This document shows, piece after piece, positions 1 to 9,666 of a stretch of DNA of 64,000 bases. The notes under the pieces were generated by a model. The model was not told the DNA's origin, did no database searches, and was given only the letters and a program-made list of their open reading frames with translations. Every line of letters starts with the position of its first letter. Within the stretch, counting starts at the first letter, position 1. Location: assembly GCA_039545355.1 (NCBI GenBank), contig BCJJ01000017.1, positions 248,001 through 312,000 of the forward strand, read 5' to 3'. This stretch comes from Trichosporon coremiiforme (lineage: Eukaryota; Basidiomycota; Tremellomycetes; Trichosporonales; Trichosporonaceae). A program made the position numbers and the translations under genes.

Positions 1-2469
1 CCTGCGTGACGAGGTCACTACGCTTGTTTCCGAGCTGGGGATCGTCTTTGGGCTCATCGTGGGACATGCCTGGGGTTAGCTAGAGCTCTCACAGTATATG
101 AGCTCACCGTAGATGAACGGCTCTCTCCTCATCCTCACGAAGAGGTAAGTGTAGCCAATCCACGAGATCGCCTCCCTGACGTTGGCGATGGTGCCGAGCG
201 AGATCTCGGCGTTGAGAGCATCGACCATTCCAGGGATGAACTTTGACTCGATCGGCTGTTGAGACATGATCGAGTAGAGATAGTGATCGAGCTTGTCCTG
301 TGTTGTACAGATGTAACCAACACCAGACGTCTCGTATCCGGGACGACCGGCACGACCAAAGATCTGCAGCACATCAAGAACGGAGAGGTCCTGGAACGAA
401 CCCTTGTTCGAGTCGTACACCTGCGTGCCCTTGATAATGACAGCATGTGCGGGCAAGTTCACACCCCAAGCTAGCGTGGAGGTACAGCAGAGGACCTTGA
501 TAGCGTTGTCCTCGAACATGCGCTCCATCATGTTGCGATCGGAACGGAGCATACCGGCGTGGTGGATACCGAAACCGTAGTCGAATAGCTCCTTCATCTC
601 CTTGTTGCGCGACGTGCCGACGTCGCGACGGTAGAGCTGGAACTTCGGATGGTCTCTCGTGTCGAAGATGTCGAGCGCTCCCTCCTCCGTCGCCATCTCC
701 TTCAGCTTCTGTGCGGTCTTAACCGTCTCCTTGCGCGCGTGCACGAAGACCATGACCTGGTGGCCTTCCCGCACCATCTCAAGGACCTTGTCGAACACGA
801 CGTTGTCCATGTTGCGGATCTGCGTCTGACTGCGCGCCTTGCCCTTCACTCCGATGAAGTGCTGCTCAAGCGGCACGGGACGGAACGATGCGTCGAAGAA
901 GAACAGGCCTTGGTATCGGTTCACCCTGCGTATTAGCTATCAAGAAGCCCGCATAAGCTTACCTGAGGAAGTCGCTAACATCAATGTAGTTGGGCAGTGT
1001 GGCCGAAAGGCCGACGATACGAATCAGGGACTGGCTCGACTCGACTTGGCGCAGCGTACGTGCAACAATAGTCTCAATGACGGCACCACGCTCTTCGTTG
1101 AGCAAGTGCACCTCGTCGATGATGAGAAGGCGAACCTTGGACGCGAGCTCGCCCTCACCAGTCGGTTTACGAGTGACGACGTCCCACTTCTCGGGGGTGG
1201 TCACAATGATCTGGGTCTCATTGATCTCAGCGCGCGTAAGCTGCATGTCACCAGTGAGCTCGCGCACGTGGACACCGAGCCACTGCAGGCGCTTGCCAAA
1301 CTTGCGCGTGATTTCGGCCGCAAGCGCCTTCATGGGAGCGACATAGATGATCTTAAACTTGTCCTTGTCGATCTTGAAGCCAGGGCCAGGAAGCAGGTGG
1401 CTTTCCAGCACGCGGAGGATCGACATGAGCGCGACGTCCGTCTTACCCGCACCAGTAGGCGCACACACGAGCATGTTCTCGTTCGTGCCCATCGCAGTGG
1501 GGTGAACCACCGACTGCATGCGGTTGAGGCTGACGTACTTCGGGAAACACCGTTGCGCAAGCGGCGACAAGCTGTTGATCATGACAGGCTTCTCGCCCAT
1601 CTTGGGCGGCACCATTGTCGGCGGAGGCACCGTAACCTCCTCGAACGCATCCGTCTGCTCGCGCTCGGTGCCTTGCGGCAGGGCAATCTTGCCGCCGTAG
1701 CTGAGCGCAGGCGTCGTGGAGCTACTCGTGAAGACATTGGGCAGCTTCTCCGCTTGCTGCAGCGAACGCTGCTGGCTTTCCTCCACAAACATCGCCTTTG
1801 GCCGGTTGAGCTGCTCCTGGATACGACGCTCGATGTCCTCCGCCGTGCCGATCACGTCTGTGATGTCGATCTTGCCCTTGCGCTTACGTGGAGTCGCGTG
1901 TCCAGATGCACTAGGGGTTGCGCCCTTCTTCTTCCCCTTGGAGCTGGCAACGAGCGCCTGACGGACGCCGGGACGCAGAAGCTCTTCGACGAGGGACAGA
2001 CCCTCGCCCTCAAAGCCGAGTGTCTCGACAAGCTCGCTCTGGATGTCCATATCACTTTGGGGAGAGGCAAGAAGCTCCATCAGCGAGATAAAAGCTCCAG
2101 GCTGGAGGTGCCTGGGATCAGCTTCAAGGACACGGCATACGAACGCACCTGTGTAGGCGAGCGAGCAGAGCGGAGGTGTTGAGGTCGGGCTCCTCATGCT
2201 CGGGTTCCGGCTCAACAATACGGACTGTAGAAACCTTGTCGGCGACATCGTTGACGGCCTTGTCGGAGTTCAGAACACTGTGCAAGGTGGGCCATGGTGT
2301 CCTTTCCGGAAAGGGCACCGAGTCATCGCTGTCGTCAGCTCAACAATCATCACAAGGGAGCTCACAGTTGACCGTCCCAGCCGGCGAGAAGAGACTCCCA
2401 CTCTCGATAAGCGGTGGTGCTGGGTCCTGGGTCTCCGACGAGACTGTCTAGGTATGCGTCGACGGACAT
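1..2469 (-). CDS. SLH1: Slh1/ASCC3-type Ski2-like RNA helicase (5' part, truncated by window edge)
   Basis: Exons on the minus strand are 2366-2469, 2149-2328, 963-2111, 108-925 and 1-69 (continuing off the window); the four introns are 37-38 nt and every junction keeps phase. About 773 N-terminal residues are visible. Cassette 1 shows Walker A (APTGAGKT), the DEVH box in [12 protein letters not shown], motif III SATLP and motif VI in [12 protein letters not shown]. Slh1/ASCC3 has two such cassettes and is about 2,000 residues long, so the second cassette should lie to the left. In the family this is the motor of the ribosome quality control trigger complex, splitting collided ribosomes in the cytoplasm. 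The ATG at 2469 was chosen because the short acidic first exon splices in frame. Brr2 is the main alternative, but the sequence around [19 protein letters not shown] fits Slh1 better. Confidence 0.93.
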
Positions 2470-2676
2470 TGTCTTGCTTGTGGTTGTTGCGCAGGAACCA
2501 GACAACGCGAACCTGATTTTGTGCGTTGTGTCGTCACTCTCCGGATCCGAGACCGAGGAGCCCCGCGCTCACGTGACGGATTTCCATGACCAAGCACCAC
2601 CCCGAGATTGCGACTCGAGATAAACGCCCACCTCAGCAACCCTTGACAGCTCACTGCAGCAAGCATCGTTAGCGCC
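2470..2676. promoter_or_regulatory. Shared divergent promoter of SLH1 and the GNAT gene
   Basis: Only 207 bp separate the ATG of SLH1 (minus) from that of the acetyltransferase (plus), so both core promoters must lie here. I see no clear TATA box. Confidence 0.6.
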
Positions 2677-3156
2677 ATGGGAGACGCAGGAATCCGGATC
2701 TACCGTGCGTCGGCATCCGACAAGGACGCTGCGTGGTCGATCGTCACGGCGTACAACGAGGAGATCGGCGTCATTGTCCGTGACACTCCTGAGGGATTCG
2801 CCAAGTACTTCAATCCCGACTCTGGCCTGTGGCTTGCCGAGCAGGACACTAGCTCTGGCAAGAAGGTTGTCGGCTGCATCATTCTTCGACCCATTGATGT
2901 GCCAGGCGTTGAGCGGGCTGCCGAGGTCAAGCGTCTCTACGTTCTGCCGGAAGCTCGCGGGCTTCGCATTGCAGACAAGCTGCTGGAGCAGCTCGATCAG
3001 TTTGCGAAGGAGCGGGGCTACGAGTGGGTCTATCTCGACACGAAGGACGACCTCACGGCTGCAATCAAGTTCTACAGGCGCATGGGATACGAGGACTGCG
3101 AGCGGTATAACGACAACCCGCAAGCTACGATGTTCATGCGCAAGAAGGTCGAATGA
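2677..3156 (+). CDS. GNAT-family N-acetyltransferase
   Basis: Intronless ORF of 159 residues starting at ATG 2677. It shows the GNAT core: beta4 VKRLYVLPEARG followed by RGLRIADKLLEQ, which fits the acetyl-CoA pyrophosphate loop (Q/R-x-x-G-x-G/A) and the following helix at residues 88-110, then the conserved late segment AIKFYRRMGYEDCERY at about 129-144. Proteins of this size move an acetyl group from acetyl-CoA to an amine; the substrate cannot be read from the sequence. There is no signal peptide or membrane segment, so it is probably cytosolic. It is transcribed divergently from SLH1. Confidence 0.85.
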   Translation: MGDAGIRIYRASASDKDAAWSIVTAYNEEIGVIVRDTPEGFAKYFNPDSGLWLAEQDTSSGKKVVGCIILRPIDVPGVERAAEVKRLYVLPEARGLRIADKLLEQLDQFAKERGYEWVYLDTKDDLTAAIKFYRRMGYEDCERYNDNPQATMFMRKKVE

Positions 3157-3533
3157 GCTTCCTGCAGTTCAAGGACCATGGGCACGCGAAGGCCCTAGGA
3201 TTAAGGGCTCTTGAGCTCGTCGGTAACGCGCATTGCGTCTCGATATACTCAGCTTTGACAACTTGTAGGGCGAAACTGCCACTCTTGCAACGCGCACACC
3301 GCGAGCCGCCACCACAATAGTTGCCAGAGGACTACCCGTGCTCTCACAGACCGGGTGCACTATAGAAGCATGCATTCATCTTTATCGTTTTTCCCAGTCC
3401 GCCCTGCACCGAGTCGCAGGCGTTATCTCAGCAGTGAGTGAGCTCTGCACGGGGTGGTTGGAGTGATTTTACGTAACAATGCGCCTGTGGCTTATAGTGC
3501 TGCCTCCCCCAGTATTGTCATCAGCAATCACAG
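3157..3533. other. Intergenic, GNAT 3' end to tRNA-Ser
   Basis: 377 bp with no recognisable gene. It presumably holds the 3' UTR of the GNAT gene and sequence upstream of tRNA-Ser. Confidence 0.5.
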
Positions 3534-3642
3534 GGCATTGTGGCGGAGTGGTTAACGCGGTTGACTAGAATGGTCTCTCTTCGGAGAGGGATTCGGGAAT
3601 CAACTTCCTTCGGGAGCGCATGTTCGAATCATGTCAATGTCG
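3534..3642 (+). tRNA. tRNA-Ser(AGA) with intron
   Basis: Acceptor strands GGCATTG (3534-3540) and CAATGTC (3635-3641) pair with one wobble, followed by discriminator G. The D stem is GCG/CGC around AGTGGTTAA. Anticodon stem GTTGA/TCAAC encloses loop CTAGAA-A, giving anticodon AGA. An intron of about 28 nt sits at the standard position 37/38 (about 3575-3602). A long variable arm (TTCCTTCGGGAGC) and T arm GCATG-TTCGAAT-CATGT complete a class II serine tRNA. Confidence 0.93.
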
Positions 3643-3644
3643 TC

Positions 3645-3649
3645 TTTTT
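3645..3649 (+). terminator. Pol III terminator of tRNA-Ser
   Basis: T5 run three bases after the tRNA 3' end. Confidence 0.85.
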
Positions 3650-3866
3650 GCAGGTCCTTTTCATGCTCTGGAACCTGTCATGCTTTGTCCGTGCAGCGCA
3701 TGCAGTTTTGGGCGGCGAATGACAGTTGGAGGGGTGCATTTTTGGGGCGGCGAAGGCGTGAAATCAGCCAGGCACGGATCACCACAGGCAGTGCCACACG
3801 AGTCTGGGTTGAATTCGCCGTGTCCGCGCATGCAAACGCATGTCTACTGAACAGGATCCTAATGCC

Positions 3867-4160
3867 ATCCTCTCTGGCCTCTTTTGGCTAAGATCATGTG
3901 TAGTATCTGTTCTTAACATAGTGAGATATGTTATAGCCCCACGGGGCTTCAATCTCCCTTTATCTTTCCTCGCCCGAGGTGCCTCTGCGGCTTGCTGCAC
4001 GCATCCTCACGATGTCGCTGGCCTTACACTGCCGCCTTCTGATGTCAGGGTACACCAAAATACTCTTTTTGGCTCTTGCTGATGGGTCATCATGAACGAG
4101 AGCGGTGGCAGGAGTGCACGGATGAACTGTATTGCACGTCATTCAGTTGCGGAGTCAAGT
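3867..4160 (+). ncRNA. U2 spliceosomal snRNA (3' end approximate)
   Basis: The 5' part matches U2: TTTTGGCTAAGATCA, the branch-site recognition element GTAGTA (in GTGTAGTATCTG, about 3898-3909), stem IIa TAACATA/TATGTTA (about 3914-3933) and a GC-rich stem IIb AGCCC/GGGCT. A plausible Sm site TTTTTGG (4066-4072) lies about 200 nt from the 5' end. It is followed directly by a 7-bp stem III (GCTCTTG 4072-4078 with CGAGAGC 4097-4103) and a stem IV AACTG/CAGTT (4125-4129 and 4144-4148) whose loop starts TATTGCA, as in the U2B'' recognition loop. Compared with the 188-nt human RNA, about 100 nt are inserted between stem IIb and the Sm site. An earlier end at 4057 (GGGTACACCA) was considered. The 3' end needs mapping. 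Confidence 0.92.
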
Positions 4161-4395
4161 GGCCTGGCTGTGATGAGGGCACATCTCTGCTGATGAGGAA
4201 CAATGAGCGAGAAGGTACACCCCCAGACCTCCGAGGACCGGGGTCCACAGCAGGAGCATCATGGACCTCTTATCCGCGGTCTCGGACTGTCTGCCAGTAC
4301 AATCGCCATCTCTCCGAAGCTATCGCTGTTGCAGCTCTGTCGGAGATATATGAACGCATTGCGTGTCCCCAGGTAGCGGCAACTCCAGCACCACC

Positions 4396-5040
4396 ATCAT
4401 TCTCTTCTCGACCTTACTCACAGCCCTATCCTCAGCGGCGCTCACAGCCGCGCAGTTGGTCTCCACAAAGCTCCAAATCCAAGGTACAAACTACTGCATG
4501 GACGTCCGCGACGGCATCAACAAGATTAGCGCGGTAGTCCAGATCTGGGAGTGCTACGGCGGGCCATTCCAGCGCTGGATCGTAGAGTTTCCGACCCATG
4601 TACTGGATCCGGGCGACCTGATGGGCGAATCGCAGTTCTCGCGTATTCGCTGGGCTGGCTCCCAGGTCGATATGGAACACAGCGGCTTCTGTCTCGGCTT
4701 TGACACTAAACGTACGTGGCAGAGTGTCCCTCTCCATGCAGTGCTGGGCAAGGGGGGTGAAGAGAGAAAGAGAAGCGAGGAAAGCTCGCTGACGCTCCCC
4801 AGGTGAACAACCGGTCGCTTCCGCCGACCAGACGACCTCTGGATTACCGAGCTCGTGCTCGTCGACTGCGCCAAGAACGGTGTCGGATGGTATCTCCACC
4901 CGCAAGCCAAGTTCTGCGGTTACCACCACAACCGCAAGGACTCGTACTGCATGTAGCTCGATGGGCCGGCTAAGAACGGTGTCAAGGTTCTCGTCGTATC
5001 ACCCGCCAGAGACGAGATGGCCGCGCGGTGGGCTTCGTAG
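4396..5040 (+). pseudogene. Decayed secreted ricin-B-like beta-trefoil paralog
   Basis: Related to the intact family members at 8.2-17.4 and 32.3 kb. A hydrophobic leader (IILFSTLLTALSSAALTAAQ) is followed by LQIQGTNYCMDV, QIWEC and FQRWIVE, the first trefoil repeat. An intron at 4712-4831 falls at the same place and phase as intron 1 of its relatives, and the second repeat has a VDC. Two lesions are visible: where a start is expected there is ATC (4396) after a CACC context, and no in-frame ATG precedes it before a TGA at 4351; and a TAG at 4954-4956 interrupts the third repeat, after which the frame stays open to a TAG at 5038-5040 ending RWAS, where relatives also end. A non-ATG start and a shortened protein are the alternative. 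Confidence 0.7.
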
Positions 5041-5172
5041 GCAGGCTAGCGGGAAAGAGTCCGTGTTTTTTCTGGATGCACAGGTTGAATACACATGGCT
5101 CATGGCTCTTGGCCGCGATCACATTGAGATGTATACAGATGGAAGTGTTTGCGTTGTGAACGTACAGGGGGG

Positions 5173-7596
5173 TTAGACTCCGTTGGTCTTGTCCTGGAGC
5201 ACGAAGGTATCAACGTCCCACCCAAGAGCCCGCGACAGACGACGACCAATGCGACGAGCCTGGCGAATGGGAATCTTGGGGCTTGGATGCGGTTCGTGGA
5301 CGACGAGCGATGAGGCGGGACTCTGGAACTGCCACGCCGAGCCGTAGAGTTTGTGGGGCTCGAAGCCGGCCGCGTTCATCGCGTGCCGGAACTCCTTCCA
5401 GGGGATCTCGCCCGGCGTCGCAGACGCGTTGGGGTTGAAGAAGAGGTTGCGGAACGTCTTAAGTGCGCGCGAGTCGACTCCAATCTGCGACGGTTCCGTC
5501 TCCTCTCTGTCGGATTGCCTGACGAGTTCGCCAGACTCGGGCGGCCGGGCGACGCCCCGCGTCTTGACCTTCACCTTAGGTTGGCTGGTACGATACGGCT
5601 CAAGAGAGCGGTTGTCGCCCAGAGTCAACTCGGATAGGGGCTTGTGCAGGACCTCGATGTCGACGGGCGCCTTCGCCTTGGCCGACGGCTCGACCCAGTA
5701 GCTTGTGCGGCGGAGCTCTCGTGTGGAGACCGAGGCGAATGCGGTCCCGTCGAGGCTGCTGCAGCCCTTCAAGATGTGGATGTCCGTGAAGGACCAGAAC
5801 CTGTCCAGTTTCTGTTCCGAGGCACGCTTGGTGTCGACGACATCCTTGGATTCGCGTTTGTCGGAAGGATACTCGAAGCGCTCCTTCGGGTTCGACACCA
5901 AACTGACCAGCTTGAGCGAGTTGGTGCCGATGGCTTTTTGAATGTTCTGCAGGGGCGACACCCACTTGGCATAAATCTTTTCAATGTCCTCGTTATGGTC
6001 TGGCAGCTTCATCTCGAAGGAACGCGCCCAGGGATGGAACTGCTCGATCTCTCGTAGACACTGTGCGACGACGGACAAGTTTCCGATGAGCTTGGCAACG
6101 CGGGGAGAGATGATGTTGCGCACTGTCGGAAAACGACGGTCGATCTCATCCATGAGAATCGGAAGGCGGAAGAGGAAGATCTGCTGCTCGTCCCAGAGCA
6201 GAGTCATGAGGTAGTTGAAGTGCTTCTCGTCATCATTCATGCGGTGGGGCTTGCTCTGGAGGCGGATTATGGTCGTGTGAGGGGCGGGCGGCGGTAGACG
6301 TTCGTAAAGACCGCGCATCGGCGGAGAGCCCGGAAACTCCGACTTCAATACACCGCGCATCCACTTGGCCCACTCAATGAGATGATGACGGAAGGTAAGC
6401 AAGGCGACGAGCAGATCTTTCGGCAGTTCGTCACCTGCACTAGTCGGTGAACGCTTCTCCAAGAGAGCCTTCACTCGGCCTGCCTGGTGTGCCAGCTCAG
6501 TCGAGAGCTCAAGACTGGCGAAGGGTTGGATCAAAGCAGCAGAAACAACGCGGCTCCAGAAGGTGTCCTGGCGCTGCAGAGACAGCACAGGGTGAGTCCC
6601 CCCGTTGGTGTCCTTTAGCATCTCCTGTCGGTGGTTCTTCACGTCGAGTAACTCGTCCGCAAAGTACCCAGGATCCTCGCGAAGGAGCCAGAAGTGATCG
6701 GCGGCAGCGTCAGCTTGTGCCTGAAGGACGGTCGAGATTCGGCCCATATCGAGACGGGCGGGCAGCCGGTACACCTCCTCCTCACGCATCAGCGCTCGCG
6801 AGTCGGCGACGTCTGTCTCAGCGGGCGGTTTCAGCTCTGGCAAGGGCTGGGGCGGATACTCGTCCGAAAGGAACTTTTCGGGAGGGATGTCGTGGAACAA
6901 GGCTTTGCAGCACTTCACGAGGAAGCTGAGGATGCGCTCTTGGATTTCAAGAACTAAAAGCCCTTCTCCAGGGTTGAACTGCTTCAGCTCGTGCATCCAC
7001 ATGAATGCTTCGGGGTGATCACCCCAGCTGAGAAGCTGCCCGTACCTCTCATCTTCAACACCATTCAGCATCATGGTGTACTCGTTGAGGAAGATAGGGA
7101 CGATGATGGTGGACACGATGCCAAGGTGGTAGGATTCGCCGTCGGCGCAAGCGAATTTGGAGGGATGGTTGCGTCCACGAGCATTGAGGAGCACGAGGAA
7201 AGCACGGGGTCCAGAGAGATCCTCTTGATTGATGTAAGGCCATAAGTAGGAGTCGCGGTACTTGGTGGTTGTCCCACGACCGGGCTGCGGGCGTTCTTCG
7301 CGGAAAGCTGCGTAGTCGGGACGATGCGACTTGGCCATACCTGGCCAGGAATCGAGAAGGATCTTGGTCCTGGCAGTCTTGCTCTTCTTCGCCCATCGTT
7401 TCTGAATGGTAGCTTCGTGACGTGAAAGGATGTCGTTGAGCTTCTTGTAAGATGAAAGGACATTGTCGCGTCGATTTCTGACCCGCCGCTGAACTTCGGC
7501 TGGCGAGATAGCCTCTGGAATGGGCATGTGAGCTCCGAACAGGTGCTGGAATGAACTGGGATCGTTGAAATCGATCCCCCCGAATCCCATGCTCAT
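5173..7596 (-). CDS. Large fungal protein of unknown function with HicA-like C-terminal segment
   Basis: Single-exon ORF of 807 residues; ATG at 7596. I cannot assign a function to the first 720 residues: they are mostly helical-looking, without signal peptide or membrane segments, with a DDE/K-rich middle. The last 75 residues (about 733-807) contain AGFEPHKLYGSAWQF, then HEPHP, then an arginine-rich RRIGRRLSRALGW. From memory this C-terminus recurs in many uncharacterised fungal proteins, and its order GF-x-GS-x-W/H followed by a His strand resembles the HicA mRNA-interferase fold; that likeness is my inference. It lies head-to-tail with the beta-trefoil gene at 8187-8845, 590 bp away, with no evident functional link. 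Confidence 0.75.
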   Translation of the reverse strand: MSMGFGGIDFNDPSSFQHLFGAHMPIPEAISPAEVQRRVRNRRDNVLSSYKKLNDILSRHEATIQKRWAKKSKTARTKILLDSWPGMAKSHRPDYAAFREERPQPGRGTTTKYRDSYLWPYINQEDLSGPRAFLVLLNARGRNHPSKFACADGESYHLGIVSTIIVPIFLNEYTMMLNGVEDERYGQLLSWGDHPEAFMWMHELKQFNPGEGLLVLEIQERILSFLVKCCKALFHDIPPEKFLSDEYPPQPLPELKPPAETDVADSRALMREEEVYRLPARLDMGRISTVLQAQADAAADHFWLLREDPGYFADELLDVKNHRQEMLKDTNGGTHPVLSLQRQDTFWSRVVSAALIQPFASLELSTELAHQAGRVKALLEKRSPTSAGDELPKDLLVALLTFRHHLIEWAKWMRGVLKSEFPGSPPMRGLYERLPPPAPHTTIIRLQSKPHRMNDDEKHFNYLMTLLWDEQQIFLFRLPILMDEIDRRFPTVRNIISPRVAKLIGNLSVVAQCLREIEQFHPWARSFEMKLPDHNEDIEKIYAKWVSPLQNIQKAIGTNSLKLVSLVSNPKERFEYPSDKRESKDVVDTKRASEQKLDRFWSFTDIHILKGCSSLDGTAFASVSTRELRRTSYWVEPSAKAKAPVDIEVLHKPLSELTLGDNRSLEPYRTSQPKVKVKTRGVARPPESGELVRQSDREETEPSQIGVDSRALKTFRNLFFNPNASATPGEIPWKEFRHAMNAAGFEPHKLYGSAWQFQSPASSLVVHEPHPSPKIPIRQARRIGRRLSRALGWDVDTFVLQDKTNGV

Positions 7597-8186
7597 GTTG
7601 GCGAAAGGAGTGAGGTGGAAGGAACGGCCTGATGGAGGAGTCTGAGAACGGCAGGGCGAATGACAAGAGCATACAGGTCGAGGTGGACGTAAAGTGACAT
7701 CCCTGCGCGTGAAACCACAAGTGGCGAATCATGCCGTCAGTGCTAAGGTAGGCACGCGATTCCGGCGCATAAACGCTCGAGCCTCTCACGGGCGACCAGC
7801 TCGAGGTACTCTTTGGGTTTGAAAGTGAGAAGCTTTCGAGAGCCGCGCCACAGCAACATGCGGATGGCTTTCTACGGGGTCCACACCATATACAGTAGCA
7901 TGAAACCAACGAATGGTACTGTACAAGATGGCATCATCTTGAGGGGCTCCGTTTCGGGACCCCTCGTGACGGGCCACCTCCTTCTATCTTCCGTGGTCAG
8001 CAGCAAGTCAGGACAGTGTAAGCAATCACAAAGGCTGTCGAGAGGATACCGAACCGGTCTCCATCAGAATCTAGAAACATGAATACCATACCAGAAAGAC
8101 AAAAGAGTGACGCAAGCGGGGTGGTCGGAGCCCCTCGTGAGGTCTCCGGTCCCCTCTAAATTGCTAAGCTGTAACGAGGCGTTCCT
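7597..8186. other. Intergenic, promoter side of the 807-residue gene
   Basis: 590 bp between two minus-strand genes. It should hold the promoter of the 5173-7596 gene and the 3' UTR of the beta-trefoil gene at 8187. No TATA box or RNA gene was recognised. Confidence 0.5.
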
Positions 8187-8845
8187 CTACGCGGACGCAG
8201 TCCACTGGGCGTTTCCATAGAAGCGGAGGCCGGAGCCCTCCCTGGGGGTCGAGGCGTCAACACCTAGGCAGTACCCTGAGGCGTCAGTCCGATCAGGCAA
8301 CGCGGCATAGCTGAGCTCGGCTGACCGACTTACATTCCCGAATGCAGAGGCGGTTGCCGTACCAGCCCCAAGTGTATGCGGTTCCACACGACTCGAGCAC
8401 GGCGCGCAGACGGCTTGAAGTATAGTCGGGGCGGCCTGTCGTCAGCTCTCACTTGGTCCAGTCCATCAGGGTGCTGCTTACCGGCGACAGATTCTTTGGA
8501 CAGGCACACGCCCTCAGCCTCGCTCCTGATCGCGTAGTGCGGCACACCGTTCTTGTCGCCGGCCGCCTCCCAGGTCCACTTCTGGGCCGCATCGTCGCCG
8601 CAAGAAACAATGTACACCTCGCTGCTGTCCATGGTCGCGAGGCAAAGCGAGTTGCCACTCAGTTGGATCTTGTTCGTCTGGGAGGTCGTGGCGGCGGCCG
8701 ACTCAGTCGAAGCAGAGGCGCTAGCAACGGCGCTCGCCTCCGTGTCGGTGACCGAGACGGAGATGTCGTTCGAGTCTCGCTCGACGGGGGTGGTGAAAGC
8801 AAAGGCGGGAAGAGCCGTGAGGAAGAAGAGGGAAAGCGCGACCAT
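8187..8845 (-). CDS. Secreted ricin-B-like beta-trefoil protein (paralog 1)
   Basis: Exons on the minus strand 8482-8845, 8334-8435 and 8187-8275; introns of 46 and 58 nt both end in a CTGAC branch site plus AG. The product is 184 residues. A signal peptide (MVALSLFFLTALPAFA) is followed by a Ser/Ala/Thr-rich linker of about 40 residues not seen in the other members, then IQLSGNSLCLATMDSS and AQKWTWE (first repeat), GVCLSKESVAG (second) and YCLGVDAS ending in AQWTASA (third). QxW-type motifs in three repeats are typical of the ricin B/beta-trefoil fold, which usually binds glycans; the ligand is unknown. An upstream in-frame ATG at 8905 is possible, but 8845 gives a clean signal peptide. Confidence 0.8.
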
Positions 8846-9556
8846 CGTCAAGACTGTCGTGATTGAACGATGAAGTTGGAGGTTTAAGCGGGAGAGTGGT
8901 GTCAAGAATAAGAGAAGGAGCGTGTAGTGTTGCCAGGATCTTGGAGCGCAGGACTAGATCTAAGAACGCAGTGGACACCATGCACGCATGTCTGCATGCT
9001 CCTCACACTTTTGTTGCTGGTTAGCGCACCCACCATGAAGAAGCACAGCTTTCATGACGCCCGAGGCCTCTGCGGCGCCGACCAGTGCGGGGATGAGGGC
9101 CCTGGTCGCACCTGCCCTGCGACTGCGCGACCAGTGCGTGCTGCCAACTCATGAGATGAATCCGCGATATCGCCAGAAACAGTGGTGCAGCCTTGTGAGA
9201 GGAACTTGGACCCTGGTTCCAAGAGCCAGTACTCAATCGATCCGTCGCCACCGAGAAAGCAGACATCCGGCTGTCAGTTTGAGGGTGCTCCATCTATCAG
9301 AGAACACGGACCCCTGAAAGGTCGATGGGCTGGCTTGAGCCAGTCAGAAGATGGCCGCATGGGCTCAACCTAAGTGTTGCGAGGGCTAGATGTGACTTGG
9401 CAGACTCCGGCCCTCTCGGCGCCGTTCATCTAAGGGCGATCCTCGCCGATCCCAACCAGACAATCCCCGACCTCAGCCCTGTGCGGAACGACGATATCCT
9501 CCAATCATCCGGCACCTCTACCTTCTTGCATGGACGCTCAACAACATGCAAAAGAG
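8846..9556. other. Intergenic, upstream of paralog 1
   Basis: 711 bp. Presumed promoter of the minus-strand beta-trefoil gene; unlike four relatives it has no TATA box 80-90 bp before the ATG. No other gene seen. Confidence 0.5.
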
Positions 9557-9666
9557 TACAGCCAGGGGGAATCGAACCCCCACCGCATCGAGTCGCGCTC
9601 CTCAGCTCCTCATCGAGTGCTGTGGACGAGTGGCAACGATGCATGATACCATTTCACCATAGCTGT
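9557..9666 (-). tRNA. tRNA-Gly(GCC) with intron
   Basis: On the minus strand, acceptor ACAGCTA (9660-9666) pairs with TGGCTGT (9558-9564), discriminator A at 9557. D arm GTG/CAT with AATGGTAT; anticodon stem CATCG/CGATG around TTGCCA-T gives anticodon GCC. An intron of about 39 nt sits at position 37/38. The T arm GGGGG-TTCGATT-CCCCC holds a perfect B box. T4 (9550-9553) follows as a terminator. The A1-T72 first pair is unusual for glycine tRNA. Confidence 0.88.

Noticed and set aside
839..2182. 447-codon open frame on the plus strand
   Set aside because: It is antisense to SLH1 exons, has no domain and reflects GC-rich codon use.
3867..4057. U2 snRNA ending at GGGTACACCA (191 nt, human-like length)
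   Set aside because: Length and end look right, but that version has no Sm site or TATTGCA loop, whereas both appear just downstream with good stems.
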